Assembly: GCA_036794395.1 (NCBI GenBank)
Contig: DAIRGS010000388.1
Coordinates: 1-6,258, forward strand
Reading direction: 5' to 3'
DNA from: DASXMX01 sp036794395
GTDB taxonomy: Bacteria; Planctomycetota; Phycisphaerae; Tepidisphaerales; Tepidisphaeraceae
DNA length: 6,258 nt
Part shown: positions 1-5,114 of the stretch, in pieces
How positions within the stretch are numbered: the stretch's first letter is position 1
Layout: each line of letters begins with the position of its first letter
Made by a program: the position numbers and the translations under genes
The notes under the pieces: generated by a model
Seen by the model: only the letters and a program-made list of their open reading frames with translations
Database searches by the model: none
What the model was told of the DNA's origin: nothing

Positions 1-261
1 GGCCAGGAGTTGCTATCAGGCAACCCGGTGGGTCTCAACGTGAATCCGTTGCTCAATAATCCTGGCGGCGGGGGGACCATCGGCAACGCCGACAACCTGT
101 ATACGCTGAGCGCCTACCAGCTTCAGTCCACTTCCCCACTGAAAAACGTCGCATTGAATCTGACCCAGTTCGGCATCAATTCCGGCCTAACTGATTTCTT
201 TGGGAACCCAATTCCGGACCCGTCGGGATTGTTTGACATTGGAGCAAATGAGGCCGCATAA
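1..261 (+). CDS. C-terminal fragment of a right-handed beta-helix type secreted protein (5' end outside window)
   Basis: The frame is open from base 1 and stops with TAA at 259-261, so only the last 86 residues are seen. The tail reads 'SPLKNVALNL', then 'TDFFGNPIPDPSGLFDIGANE'-like text split over residues about 62-84. The order 'SPL-(hydrophobic)...TD-x-x-GNP-x-P...G-x-x-DIGA-x-E' is the usual ending of large secreted proteins with parallel beta-helix (pectate-lyase-like) repeats, where the closing motif is typically DIGAYE or DIGAFE. A Gly-rich turn (GGGG) and Asn-rich text upstream fit a helix-coil loop. No C-terminal sorting signal (PEP-CTERM or LPXTG type) follows; the protein ends two residues after the motif. 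The enzymatic or binding role cannot be judged from this fragment. The TTG at base 10 is internal, not the start. Family assignment rests on the closing motif alone. Confidence 0.6.
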   Translation, partial: GQELLSGNPVGLNVNPLLNNPGGGGTIGNADNLYTLSAYQLQSTSPLKNVALNLTQFGINSGLTDFFGNPIPDPSGLFDIGANEAA

Positions 262-557
262 CGCATGGTCCGCACCTCATTGGCTATCTGAGCCGAGATC
301 ACGGGAGCCAACTTCTCGATGGTGTTCCGAGGCACTTGTAGTCGCTTCCGGTCTTCCGCTCCGTTCCTTGGCGATGGTCTGCCACTCATGCCCATTAAAT
401 TAAATCTCCAACTTATTCTTTTCCCTGGCATCTCAGGATTTAGCGGCCCAGACGAAGGGCCATGATCGCACCCCGCCTTCTGATTTCTGCCCCCTGACAA
501 GCGCCGTGCGGAATCCAACGCTGTTGAGTTCACTTCACGGGCAGTTGGAAGGCGAAG
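262..557. other. Gap with no supported gene
   Basis: This holds 296 bases between the beta-helix stop and the next possible start. Open frames exist on both strands here, but they overlap the beta-helix gene and show no recognisable motif. An AT-rich patch lies near 388-425. A short GGCCC/GGGCC hairpin (445-449 with 457-461, 7-nt loop) has no following T-run, so it is not a convincing terminator. Confidence 0.5.
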
Positions 558-998
558 ATGAACGTTCTCAAGCGGATCATTGCTGTTGAGGTCGCTGTTT
601 CAGCACCGGCCTTCTCACAGACGGCACCGCCAGCGACTCACTCTCCACTGCAAGCTCTGGTGAGGTCCGTCCTCGAAGTTACGGCGTCTGTCATTCGACT
701 GCCTCCCATTGCTCGGTTTCATTCATCTGCGCGAAAGCAAACATGCGCAGCCTTGAAGAAAGAAGATGGCCGTGCTGTAAGATATTGCCGGGGCATACTT
801 TTGATGGAGAGATCAGATGGCAACCTTCGTCACGACGATCAAGTTTACCGACCAGGGCGAGAAGAACATCCACGAGACGACCCAGCGAGCAGCATCGTTC
901 AAGGCCACGGCCAAGAAGATGGGGGTCAAGGTCGTTGCTCAATATTGGATGCTCGGACAGTTCGACGGATTGTTGATTTACGAGGCACCGGACGCTGA
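558..998 (+). pseudogene. Possible remnant of a small secreted protein (signal peptide only)
   Basis: ATG at 558 is preceded by GGAAGG (547-552) with a 5-nt spacer, a good ribosome binding site. The first 25 residues look like a Sec signal peptide: Lys5-Arg6, a hydrophobic stretch about residues 7-19 that contains an unusual Glu11, and a plausible signal-peptidase I site A18-F-S20|Q21. After about residue 35 the text looks random and Cys/Arg-rich. From about residue 87 it runs out of frame across the whole first half of the GYD gene at 817. I infer a truncated or decayed exported-protein gene whose original body is gone. Alternatively it is a chance open frame. I did not find a sensible continuation in the other two frames. 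Confidence 0.25.
806..811 (+). promoter_or_regulatory. Ribosome binding site of the GYD gene
   Basis: GGAGAG sits 5 nt before the ATG at 817. It supports that start over the competing frames that open at 558 and 743. Confidence 0.7.
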
Positions 999-1116
999 GA
1001 CGGCCACGGCCTTGATGCTGCACCTGGGGTCGCTGGACAACGTGCACACATCGACTATGCGAGCCTTCGTCGCTTCCGAAATAGAAGCGGTTATGGAGAA
1101 GCTGCCGAAGTCGTGA
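817..1116 (+). CDS. GYD-domain protein
   Basis: This is a complete 99-residue protein that is essentially one GYD domain (Pfam GYD family, ferredoxin-like alpha/beta dimer type). The opening 'MATFVTTIKFTDQGEKNI' is the usual first strand and helix. Residues 40-60, with Y43-W-M-L-G-Q-F-D50-G followed by LIYEAPD, are the family's core 'lG-x-yD-x-v-x-x-x-aPD' segment. The helix 'ETATALM' and a last strand near residues 80-86 follow. Length matches the family norm of 95-105 residues. There is no signal peptide, so it is cytoplasmic. The biochemical role of GYD proteins is not established, and nothing nearby suggests a substrate. It appears to be a single-gene unit, with 220 bases before the next start. 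The start is fixed by GGAGAG at 806-811 and by family alignment. Confidence 0.9.
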   Translation: MATFVTTIKFTDQGEKNIHETTQRAASFKATAKKMGVKVVAQYWMLGQFDGLLIYEAPDAETATALMLHLGSLDNVHTSTMRAFVASEIEAVMEKLPKS

Positions 1117-1177
1117 GTGTGTTGTTTGCCGGGCCGTTCTTCTCAATTCGCTCACGTCGTGCCCGCTAAGTTGTTAG

Positions 1178-1191
1178 AAACAAATTTGTTT
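1178..1191. promoter_or_regulatory. 14-bp perfect palindrome, possible operator
   Basis: AAACAAATTTGTTT is perfectly self-complementary and AT-only apart from one C/G pair, within GC-rich surroundings. It lies 62 bp after the GYD stop and about 146 bp before the DUF6166 start. A gapless palindrome suits a dimeric DNA-binding protein better than an RNA hairpin terminator. No second copy was noticed in the window, so function is only a guess. Confidence 0.25.
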
Positions 1192-1326
1192 TCTTCGCTG
1201 CCGCCTAGACCTATCTCTGGACCGGGCCTGTGCTTCTGTCTCTGGTCCGTGGCGTAATTGAAGGAAACTTCGGGGTTTGGCGTGGAGGCTCTTCGAACGG
1301 GGGTAGGATGGTCCGCGTTACCGAAC

Positions 1327-1330
1327 GAGG
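1327..1330 (+). promoter_or_regulatory. Ribosome binding site of the DUF6166 gene
   Basis: GAGG lies 6 nt before the ATG at 1337 and supports that start. It is modest in strength. Confidence 0.5.
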
Positions 1331-1336
1331 CAGACA

Positions 1337-1774
1337 ATGAAAACATATCACGGCGAACGACGAGAAGATGGCTGCGAAGTGACGGTTGACTTTCGCCCGC
1401 TGCGGATGCGGTCGGACTTGTCTGGGAACGCCACCACCCCATTCGACTGGGGTTACATCGGCGGCGGGCAACTGTCGCTGGCTCTACTGGCAGACTTTTT
1501 CGGCAGTGACGTGAAGGCAAAGGCGATGGCCGATGTATTTGAAAAGCACGTCATTGCCATATTGCCAGATGTTTGGACTCTGACGAACTACGCTATCGCT
1601 ACGGCCTTGGCACCGCTGGTGGGTGTGGACGGTGCTCGGGCCGACGACATTGAGGCTGGCGGCGATGCAGGTGTGGCCTTTGGGGACATGCCTGTGACGG
1701 GCACGCTCCAAGCGGAGGATATCGCAGCCGCCGGGTCAATGGTGAGTGAGGGCGGTCACTTGACCGGTCTGTAG
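1337..1774 (+). CDS. DUF6166 domain protein
   Basis: The protein has 145 residues. The first ~92 match what I remember of DUF6166: an opening 'M-x-x-Y-x-G' (MKTYHG), a short V-rich strand (EVTVDFRPL, 14-22), then 'FDWGYIGGGQLSLALLADFFG' spread over residues 36-56. That last segment corresponds to the family's F-E/D-WGY-G-x-G-x-x-QLALA-x-LAD signature. It is followed by a helix and 'LPDVWTLT' at 76-83. Residues 93-145 form an acidic, Ala/Gly-rich tail with no recognisable domain, longer than I expect for the family. The family has no known function and often sits among accessory genes; here it ends 23 bp from a convergent pair of unknown small genes. No signal peptide or membrane segment is visible. 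Domain recognition is from memory, not a search. Confidence 0.78.
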   Translation: MKTYHGERREDGCEVTVDFRPLRMRSDLSGNATTPFDWGYIGGGQLSLALLADFFGSDVKAKAMADVFEKHVIAILPDVWTLTNYAIATALAPLVGVDGARADDIEAGGDAGVAFGDMPVTGTLQAEDIAAAGSMVSEGGHLTGL

Positions 1775-1800
1775 CCCCGAGCCGGCCTCGTACCCGTCTA
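1774..1800. terminator. Possible short shared terminator between convergent genes
   Basis: Between the DUF6166 stop and the opposing 89-aa gene stop there is a CGAG/CTCG stem around CCGGC (near 1778-1790). It is short and lacks a T-run, so this is a weak candidate based mainly on convergent position. Confidence 0.15.
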
Positions 1801-2067
1801 TGTCACCGCCTCAATGAGCAGGCCGTCGCTTGTCTTCGTCGCCCGAACCAATGCGCTCTTTCTAATCTTGCCAGAGGCGAGCCAGTACGGTTGCGGCGTC
1901 TTGTCTTGCACCCACCAGTTGCAACGGTAGCAATTGCCAAAGACTCGAACGATCTTGATCCGCTCGTCAGGCTGGCGCTCCATCGATTGCTCCATCTCCT
2001 TTGACAAGTCCTCTGTGGCCGGTCGAGGGGGAACGACGTTCTTTTCTGTTGTGGCGATTTCTGTCAT
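1798..2067 (-). CDS. Small conserved-looking protein with CxxC-Trp-Trp motif, unknown function
   Basis: I do not recognise a named family. The 89-residue product has an N-terminal part (1-35) that is polar and probably disordered, with Pro and many Glu. It then has a compact domain: 'IKIVRVFGN', C46-Y-R-C49-N-W51-W52, 'YWLASGKIRKSALVRATKTSDGLLIE'-like text at 61-86. The alternation suggests a small beta-barrel-like fold, and the CxxC could bind zinc or be structural. The ATG at 2067 has only a weak purine-rich upstream stretch (GAGAAAAG). It follows the 75-aa gene on the same strand by 55 bp and is probably co-transcribed with it. It converges on DUF6166, 23 bp away. I have an impression of similar short '...YR-x-NWW...' proteins in Planctomycetes, which needs a search. 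Confidence 0.62.
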   Translation of the reverse strand: MTEIATTEKNVVPPRPATEDLSKEMEQSMERQPDERIKIVRVFGNCYRCNWWVQDKTPQPYWLASGKIRKSALVRATKTSDGLLIEAVT

Positions 2068-2122
2068 TGATTGCTTTTCTCTTGCCGAACTTCGGCCGAA
2101 ATGATGAAGACACCATGCGATT

Positions 2123-2350
2123 CTAAAGTGGCTTGCGTCGCCGTCCGCTCTTGTTCTCGAATACTTTCAGTGGCAGCTTCGCAACCGCTGCGTTGATCTC
2201 GTGGGAACCCTCATCGGCCGCCAGGTCGGTTAGGTTGTACTCGTGAGGATCCGCCGAGCCTTCAGTCGTGGCCTGCACGGACACCTGACCGCTGTCGTTT
2301 TCGGTCTTGCTGACGAGTGTCAGTTGGGTTCCGAATCTGCTGTAGATCAT
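2123..2350 (-). CDS. Small conserved-looking protein, unknown function
   Basis: The product has 75 residues and no family I can name. It opens 'MIYSRFGTQLTLVSKTE' and continues with a beta-rich segment (VSVQATTEG, 23-31). A charged turn and 'YNLTDLAADEGSHEINAAVAKLP' follow over residues 38-60, reading as strand-helix. It ends in a strongly basic tail (KSGRRRKPL, 67-75). The tail could contact nucleic acid, but that is inference. The start is well supported: CAGGAG at 2355-2360 on the minus strand lies 4 nt upstream of the ATG. It is the first gene of a probable two-gene unit with the 89-aa protein (55-bp gap). There is no signal peptide or membrane span. Codon use looks like a genuine gene, and no better frame opposes it. 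Confidence 0.65.
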   Translation of the reverse strand: MIYSRFGTQLTLVSKTENDSGQVSVQATTEGSADPHEYNLTDLAADEGSHEINAAVAKLPLKVFENKSGRRRKPL

Positions 2351-2354
2351 AAGG

Positions 2355-2360
2355 CTCCTG
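2355..2360 (-). promoter_or_regulatory. Ribosome binding site of the 75-aa protein
   Basis: CAGGAG (plus strand CTCCTG) lies 4 nt upstream of the ATG at 2350. The same CAGGAGCC string precedes the His/Asp-rich gene at 3407. Confidence 0.65.
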
Positions 2361-2589
2361 ATTACGGATCGATGTCTCCCTGGGGCAAGTCATTATAGCG
2401 TGTGCGGTGACCCGGAGGCCGCCGGTGTGATTCAAGGCATGATTGTGGCCGGTTTCTTTTGTTCCCGGACATCGGGTCTTTCAGCACCTATCATTTGTCG
2501 GATGGAGCAAAGTGGAAACACCGCAACAAGAAGTCCAGGCTTTTTTGAAACAGCACAGAGTAGCTAAGTGCGGACAGCTACAGGTGTAG
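2361..2589. other. Gap with no supported gene, probably holding the promoter of the 2350-1798 unit
   Basis: No frame here looks coding. The stretch must contain the promoter for the minus-strand two-gene unit, but I could not pick a -35/-10 pair with confidence. The plus-strand T-runs (2452-2461, 2540-2546) are not preceded by a clear stem. Confidence 0.4.
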
Positions 2590-3081
2590 TTGTTGTTCAC
2601 TGAGTCGATGCTGCTGGAGTTGCAGGGCACTGTGAGGCAGGTGGCAGGGGCTATTGCTTTCGATTCAGCAAGCCGACCGGGAAATGAAGCAGGGTGTAAT
2701 CCAGAGCAGTTGATTGTTTTTTTCGACCGCGGCATGATCGAGGATAGGTCGGGCCACTCTGAAACTTTCGGGCTTGCCCGGCGTAGTATTGAAAGCGGAA
2801 ACCCTGTCACCCGGAGCATTTTGAAACATTCCAAAGGTAAGCAGGCGGATTTACCCATCCAGCCAGGTTCAGAACCCGCAAATCGACCGGTTGTTGGGCA
2901 TCCAGGTGATTTGTTGCGCCTTAAACATGCTCGAAACAGAGCGATGACTCTCAAGAACTCGGCAAAGGTCGAACATTACCTCATGCAAGTGGAGAGGTCC
3001 CACGGATTTGCCAAGTCGTGGGCGTTCCGAGAGCGGCTTGAGCTTGGGCATGTATCGCTCGAAGAATTGATGCGCCGTTGA
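2590..3081 (+). CDS. Open frame of uncertain reality, unknown protein
   Basis: The 163-codon plus-strand frame begins immediately after an in-frame TAG, so the TTG at 2590 is only the first possible start; the first ATG is at 2608. Neither has a visible ribosome binding site. The first 110 residues have no recognisable pattern and mediocre codon bias. The last ~46 residues, from ATG 2944 (MTLKNSAKVEHYL...), look more protein-like: an amphipathic, charged, helical text ending 'LELGHVSLEELMRR'. The real gene may be just this 45-residue 3' part, a decayed relic, or nothing. The opposing minus-strand frame (2954-2481) is Cys/Ser-rich and looks like a shadow. No family is recognised. Confidence 0.28.
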   Translation: MLFTESMLLELQGTVRQVAGAIAFDSASRPGNEAGCNPEQLIVFFDRGMIEDRSGHSETFGLARRSIESGNPVTRSILKHSKGKQADLPIQPGSEPANRPVVGHPGDLLRLKHARNRAMTLKNSAKVEHYLMQVERSHGFAKSWAFRERLELGHVSLEELMRR

Positions 3082-3190
3082 CATCCTGGCGGGACTGGCT
3101 TCGGGCACGAATCTGGCGGAGCCCGCAGACCCGATGGATGTGCGGTCTAAATCCCTTTCAATCGTTTCCACCCCCCCCGTCAGATCAACG
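3082..3190. other. Gap including a C8 homopolymer
   Basis: This non-coding stretch lies between two converging open frames. A run of eight C (3171-3178) sits just downstream of the His/Asp-rich gene's stop. No credible terminator was seen: the GCGGG...CCCGC pairing near 3089-3124 is too short for its loop. Confidence 0.35.
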
Positions 3191-3407
3191 TTAATGATGA
3201 TCGTCGTGGTGATCCCCGGCGTCATGATGGTCGTCATGATGTTCGCCCTCGCTACGATGATCGTCACGATGATCCCTGTCGTCGATCGTCACGATGATCC
3301 CTGTCGTCGTGACGCTCGTGACCAAAGAAGCATCCGGGCGTCGTCGTGAACAACGACACAGCGATCAGACACCCTGCGGCTCTTTTGACAAACCTTGTCC
3401 AGTCCAT
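3191..3407 (-). pseudogene. Small His/Asp-rich exported (lipo)protein, frameshifted by a 25-bp tandem duplication
   Basis: Reading from ATG 3407: MDWTRFVKRAAG, then CLIAVSLFTTTPGCFFGHERH, which is a basic n-region (Arg5, Lys8, Arg9), a hydrophobic core (about 10-20) and a lipobox-like T-P-G-C26. CAGGAG at 3415-3420 with a 7-nt spacer makes the start convincing. As written, the frame passes through the first-met repeat unit (3308-3284) and ends at a TGA at 3266-3264, giving 47 residues. Removing one 25-bp copy joins it to the other minus frame, which ends EHHDDHHDAGDHHDDHH then TAA at 3193-3191, giving a 63-residue protein with 13 His and 14 Asp. The export signal and His/Asp tail suggest metal binding at the cell surface or periplasm (inference). 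The lipobox is imperfect (Thr at -3, Pro at -2), so signal-peptidase I cleavage is an alternative. No family is recognised. Confidence 0.62.
3259..3308. repeat. Perfect 25-bp tandem duplication (two copies)
   Basis: Bases 3259-3283 and 3284-3308 are identical: the unit starts GATCGTCACG and ends CCCTGTCGTC. 25 is not a multiple of 3, so one extra copy shifts the reading frame of the minus-strand His/Asp-rich gene. Each unit encodes DDRDHRDD in the coding register. Confidence 0.95.
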
Positions 3408-3414
3408 ACAACGG

Positions 3415-3420
3415 CTCCTG
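3415..3420 (-). promoter_or_regulatory. Ribosome binding site of the His/Asp-rich small protein
   Basis: CAGGAG on the minus strand lies 7 nt upstream of the ATG at 3407. It is near-consensus in sequence and spacing, and it is the main evidence that translation begins there. Confidence 0.75.
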
Positions 3421-3520
3421 TTGGATTTAAGTGTATCACATTCGACGTTGCCATCTTCCCTTCACGTCCATTTTTAGGGAACGGCGAAAACATCCGACCA
3501 AATAAGTTAAGCTGTGTTCC

Positions 3521-3856
3521 ATGAGCGAAGAGCAAAAGGATTCCCTGACGGCCAAGGTTTTGAAGATCGTTGATCTCGTTGGTTATCAGGACGGCTCGAT
3601 CGTGAGTCGGGTGCTGCTCAAGCAGAAGGGCGGGAACGTTTCCATTTTCGCCTTCGACGCGGGTCAGGAATTGAGCGAACACACGGCTCCGTTCGACGCC
3701 TTGGTCAACGTGCTGCAAGGAGAAGTGGATGTCATGATTTCCGGAGCGCCGCTCCGGCTAGGGACCGGGGAGATGGTTATCCTGCCCGCCAATCAGCCTC
3801 ATGCTTTGAAAGCAGTTAGCCGGTTCAAGATGATGCTGACGATGATCCGCAGTTAA
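3521..3856 (+). CDS. Cupin-domain protein
   Basis: This 111-residue, single-domain cupin is cytoplasmic, with no signal peptide. Cupin motif 1 is near residues 48-67: G48-x5-H54-T-A-P-F-D-A-L-V-N-V-L-Q-G67, where the usual HxH is H54-x-A56 and the usual Glu is lacking (Asp59 is nearby). Motif 2 is near 81-94: G-T-G-E-M-V-I-L-P-A-N-Q-P-H94. The tail 'ALKAVSRFKMMLTMIRS' is typical of a well-conserved small cupin subgroup whose members often have 'EHTAPFDALV'. With two of the usual four ligands changed, metal binding may be weak or of a different geometry. The substrate is unknown. It is transcribed divergently from the His/Asp-rich gene, 113 bp between starts. No Shine-Dalgarno sequence is visible before the ATG, so start choice rests on family length and alignment. 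Confidence 0.9.
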   Translation: MSEEQKDSLTAKVLKIVDLVGYQDGSIVSRVLLKQKGGNVSIFAFDAGQELSEHTAPFDALVNVLQGEVDVMISGAPLRLGTGEMVILPANQPHALKAVSRFKMMLTMIRS

Positions 3857-4098
3857 GCATTCGATGGTCGGGATTAGATGGGCAGATTGCAAAATGGCTG
3901 CTATGGGCCGAGAAGTTCGCGGACCGAATCGATCCGTTCGCACCCTTGTGAGCAGAGTTGGAGAAGATGTGCAAGCAACCGATCCTCCCGTATCAGCCAG
4001 GTATTGCGATCGCATAGAGGAGATTGGCGGATTCGCCGCAACGAAATACTCGTTTGAGGAATGGCGCGAACGTTGGGCGGGGTTTTGGCGGGGCGTTT
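3857..4098. other. Gap between convergent cupin and ribokinase genes
   Basis: A plus-strand frame (3864-4202) is open here, but it runs into the rbsK 3' end on the opposite strand and has no family pattern. No clear terminator stem was found. An imperfect direct repeat of GGCGGGG with T-runs lies at about 4076-4099, immediately downstream of the rbsK stop. An isolated TGCGATCGCA palindrome is at about 4006-4015. Confidence 0.4.
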
Positions 4099-5058
4099 TT
4101 ACGATTGACTCAGCAACTCGGCGACCTGTTCGCGGGTGGGAAGCGCGGGTTGAGCTCCGAAGCGGGTGCAACACGCAGCCCCGGCGGCGTTTGCAAATCT
4201 GAGCATTTGTTCTGGTTCCATTCCTTCTGACCGGCCGATTGCCAGCGCGCCGCTGAATGCGTCGCCGGCCGCGGTCGAATCTGTGACCGAAACCTTGTGA
4301 GCGCGAACTTTTTTAATGTCGCCCTTGGCCGAAAGCATTAATGCGCCTTTGTGGGCGAGTTTGAGCACCACGTTTTCGGCCCCCATCGAAAGCAGTTCGC
4401 CGGCGATCCACTTTGGGTCGGTGATTTTTTTTGACCTTACGCGGTGGGTTCGACGACGGTCCAGCAATAGTTCCGCCTCGCCCTGGTTTGGGGTCAGCAC
4501 GTCGACGCGCATTAATTCGCGTGGGAGTCCGCGCGCAGGCACAGGTGCGGGGTCGAGGATGGTGTAGACACCCAGCCGGTGTGCCACCTCGATAGCGTGC
4601 TTCACGGTCGCAAGCGGGACTTCGAGTTGAAGTACGATCGCCGCCGCGCCTTGGATGAGGCTCTTGGCGCGATCAACATCGGCAGGTGTCAGCAAGGCGT
4701 TTGCGCCGGGGGCGACGACGATCGAGTTCTCTCCTTTTCGATCCACGAGCACGATCGCGCATCCGCTGGAAGTGCCTTCGGTGACGGTGACGAATTCCGT
4801 TCTGACCCGGTGCTGGGTCAAACCGTTCAGTAGTCGCTGGCCGAAGTCGTCGTCGCCGACGCGGCCGACCATATAGACATCGGTTTGTGGATCCGCGAGT
4901 TTGGCCGCGGCCACGGCCTGGTTCGCGCCTTTTCCGCCAGGGACGGTGATCAGGCCTTCGCCCGATATGGTTTCGCCGGGCCTGGGAATGCGAGGCGTCC
5001 GGCAGACCAGGTCCATGTTGATCGAACCGATGACGACAATGCGTTGTGCGGGCTTCAC
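4099..5058 (-). CDS. rbsK: Ribokinase (PfkB family sugar kinase)
   Basis: It phosphorylates D-ribose to ribose-5-phosphate with ATP, in the cytoplasm, feeding the pentose phosphate pathway and nucleotide synthesis. From GTG 5058 it is 319 residues (family usually ~305-310). Motifs: GSINMD at 11-16 (substrate-binding N14/D16), PGGKGANQAVAAAKLA at 40-55 (PfkB signature 1), LQLEVP at 143-148, TPNQGEAELL at 189-198 (NxxE), and DSTAAGDAFSG at 260-270 with catalytic-base Asp266 (signature 2, anion hole). A short basic insert, RRRTHRVRSKK (201-211), follows the NxxE helix. The frame extends to a TTG at 5100, but those 14 residues (C/G-rich, no ribosome binding site) precede the conserved start, so I chose the GTG, which itself has only GGGG very close upstream. 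No transporter or rbsD gene is adjacent. Assignment within PfkB is firm, and ribose is the likeliest sugar. Confidence 0.95.
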   Translation of the reverse strand: MKPAQRIVVIGSINMDLVCRTPRIPRPGETISGEGLITVPGGKGANQAVAAAKLADPQTDVYMVGRVGDDDFGQRLLNGLTQHRVRTEFVTVTEGTSSGCAIVLVDRKGENSIVVAPGANALLTPADVDRAKSLIQGAAAIVLQLEVPLATVKHAIEVAHRLGVYTILDPAPVPARGLPRELMRVDVLTPNQGEAELLLDRRRTHRVRSKKITDPKWIAGELLSMGAENVVLKLAHKGALMLSAKGDIKKVRAHKVSVTDSTAAGDAFSGALAIGRSEGMEPEQMLRFANAAGAACCTRFGAQPALPTREQVAELLSQS

Positions 5059-5114
5059 GACCCCATTGGACTGGCAAAGGCGATCGCCGCCAACCTGCAA
5101 TTTTGACGAGGACT

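Noticed and set aside
445..461. GGCCC/GGGCC hairpin as a terminator
   Set aside because: A 5-bp stem with no T-run, and nearly 190 bp from the nearest stop codon.
123..533. 136-codon minus-strand frame over the beta-helix end and the following gap
   Set aside because: It overlaps the better supported beta-helix 3' end, has no family pattern and no visible ribosome binding site.
3171..3178. C8 homopolymer as a phase-variable tract
   Set aside because: It lies after the stop of the His/Asp-rich gene and not inside any supported coding region; only an assembly-error caution.
3259..3308. Short-repeat CRISPR-like array
   Set aside because: The two copies are directly adjacent with no spacer, lie in a coding region, and there is no cas gene.
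3134..3349. Plus-strand frame rich in Met/Val that looks like a membrane peptide
   Set aside because: The Met/Val text is simply the complement of His/Asp codons (CAT/GAC) of the minus-strand gene; no ribosome binding site was seen.
4673..5077. 134-codon Arg-rich frame on the minus strand inside rbsK
   Set aside because: Shadow of the rbsK frame; Arg-rich text is typical of an off-frame read of GC-rich DNA.
4006..5091. Two GCGATCGC octamers (about 4007-4014 and 5083-5090), the cyanobacterial HIP1 motif
   Set aside because: Two copies in 6 kb is expected by chance in GC-rich DNA, and the gene content does not look cyanobacterial.
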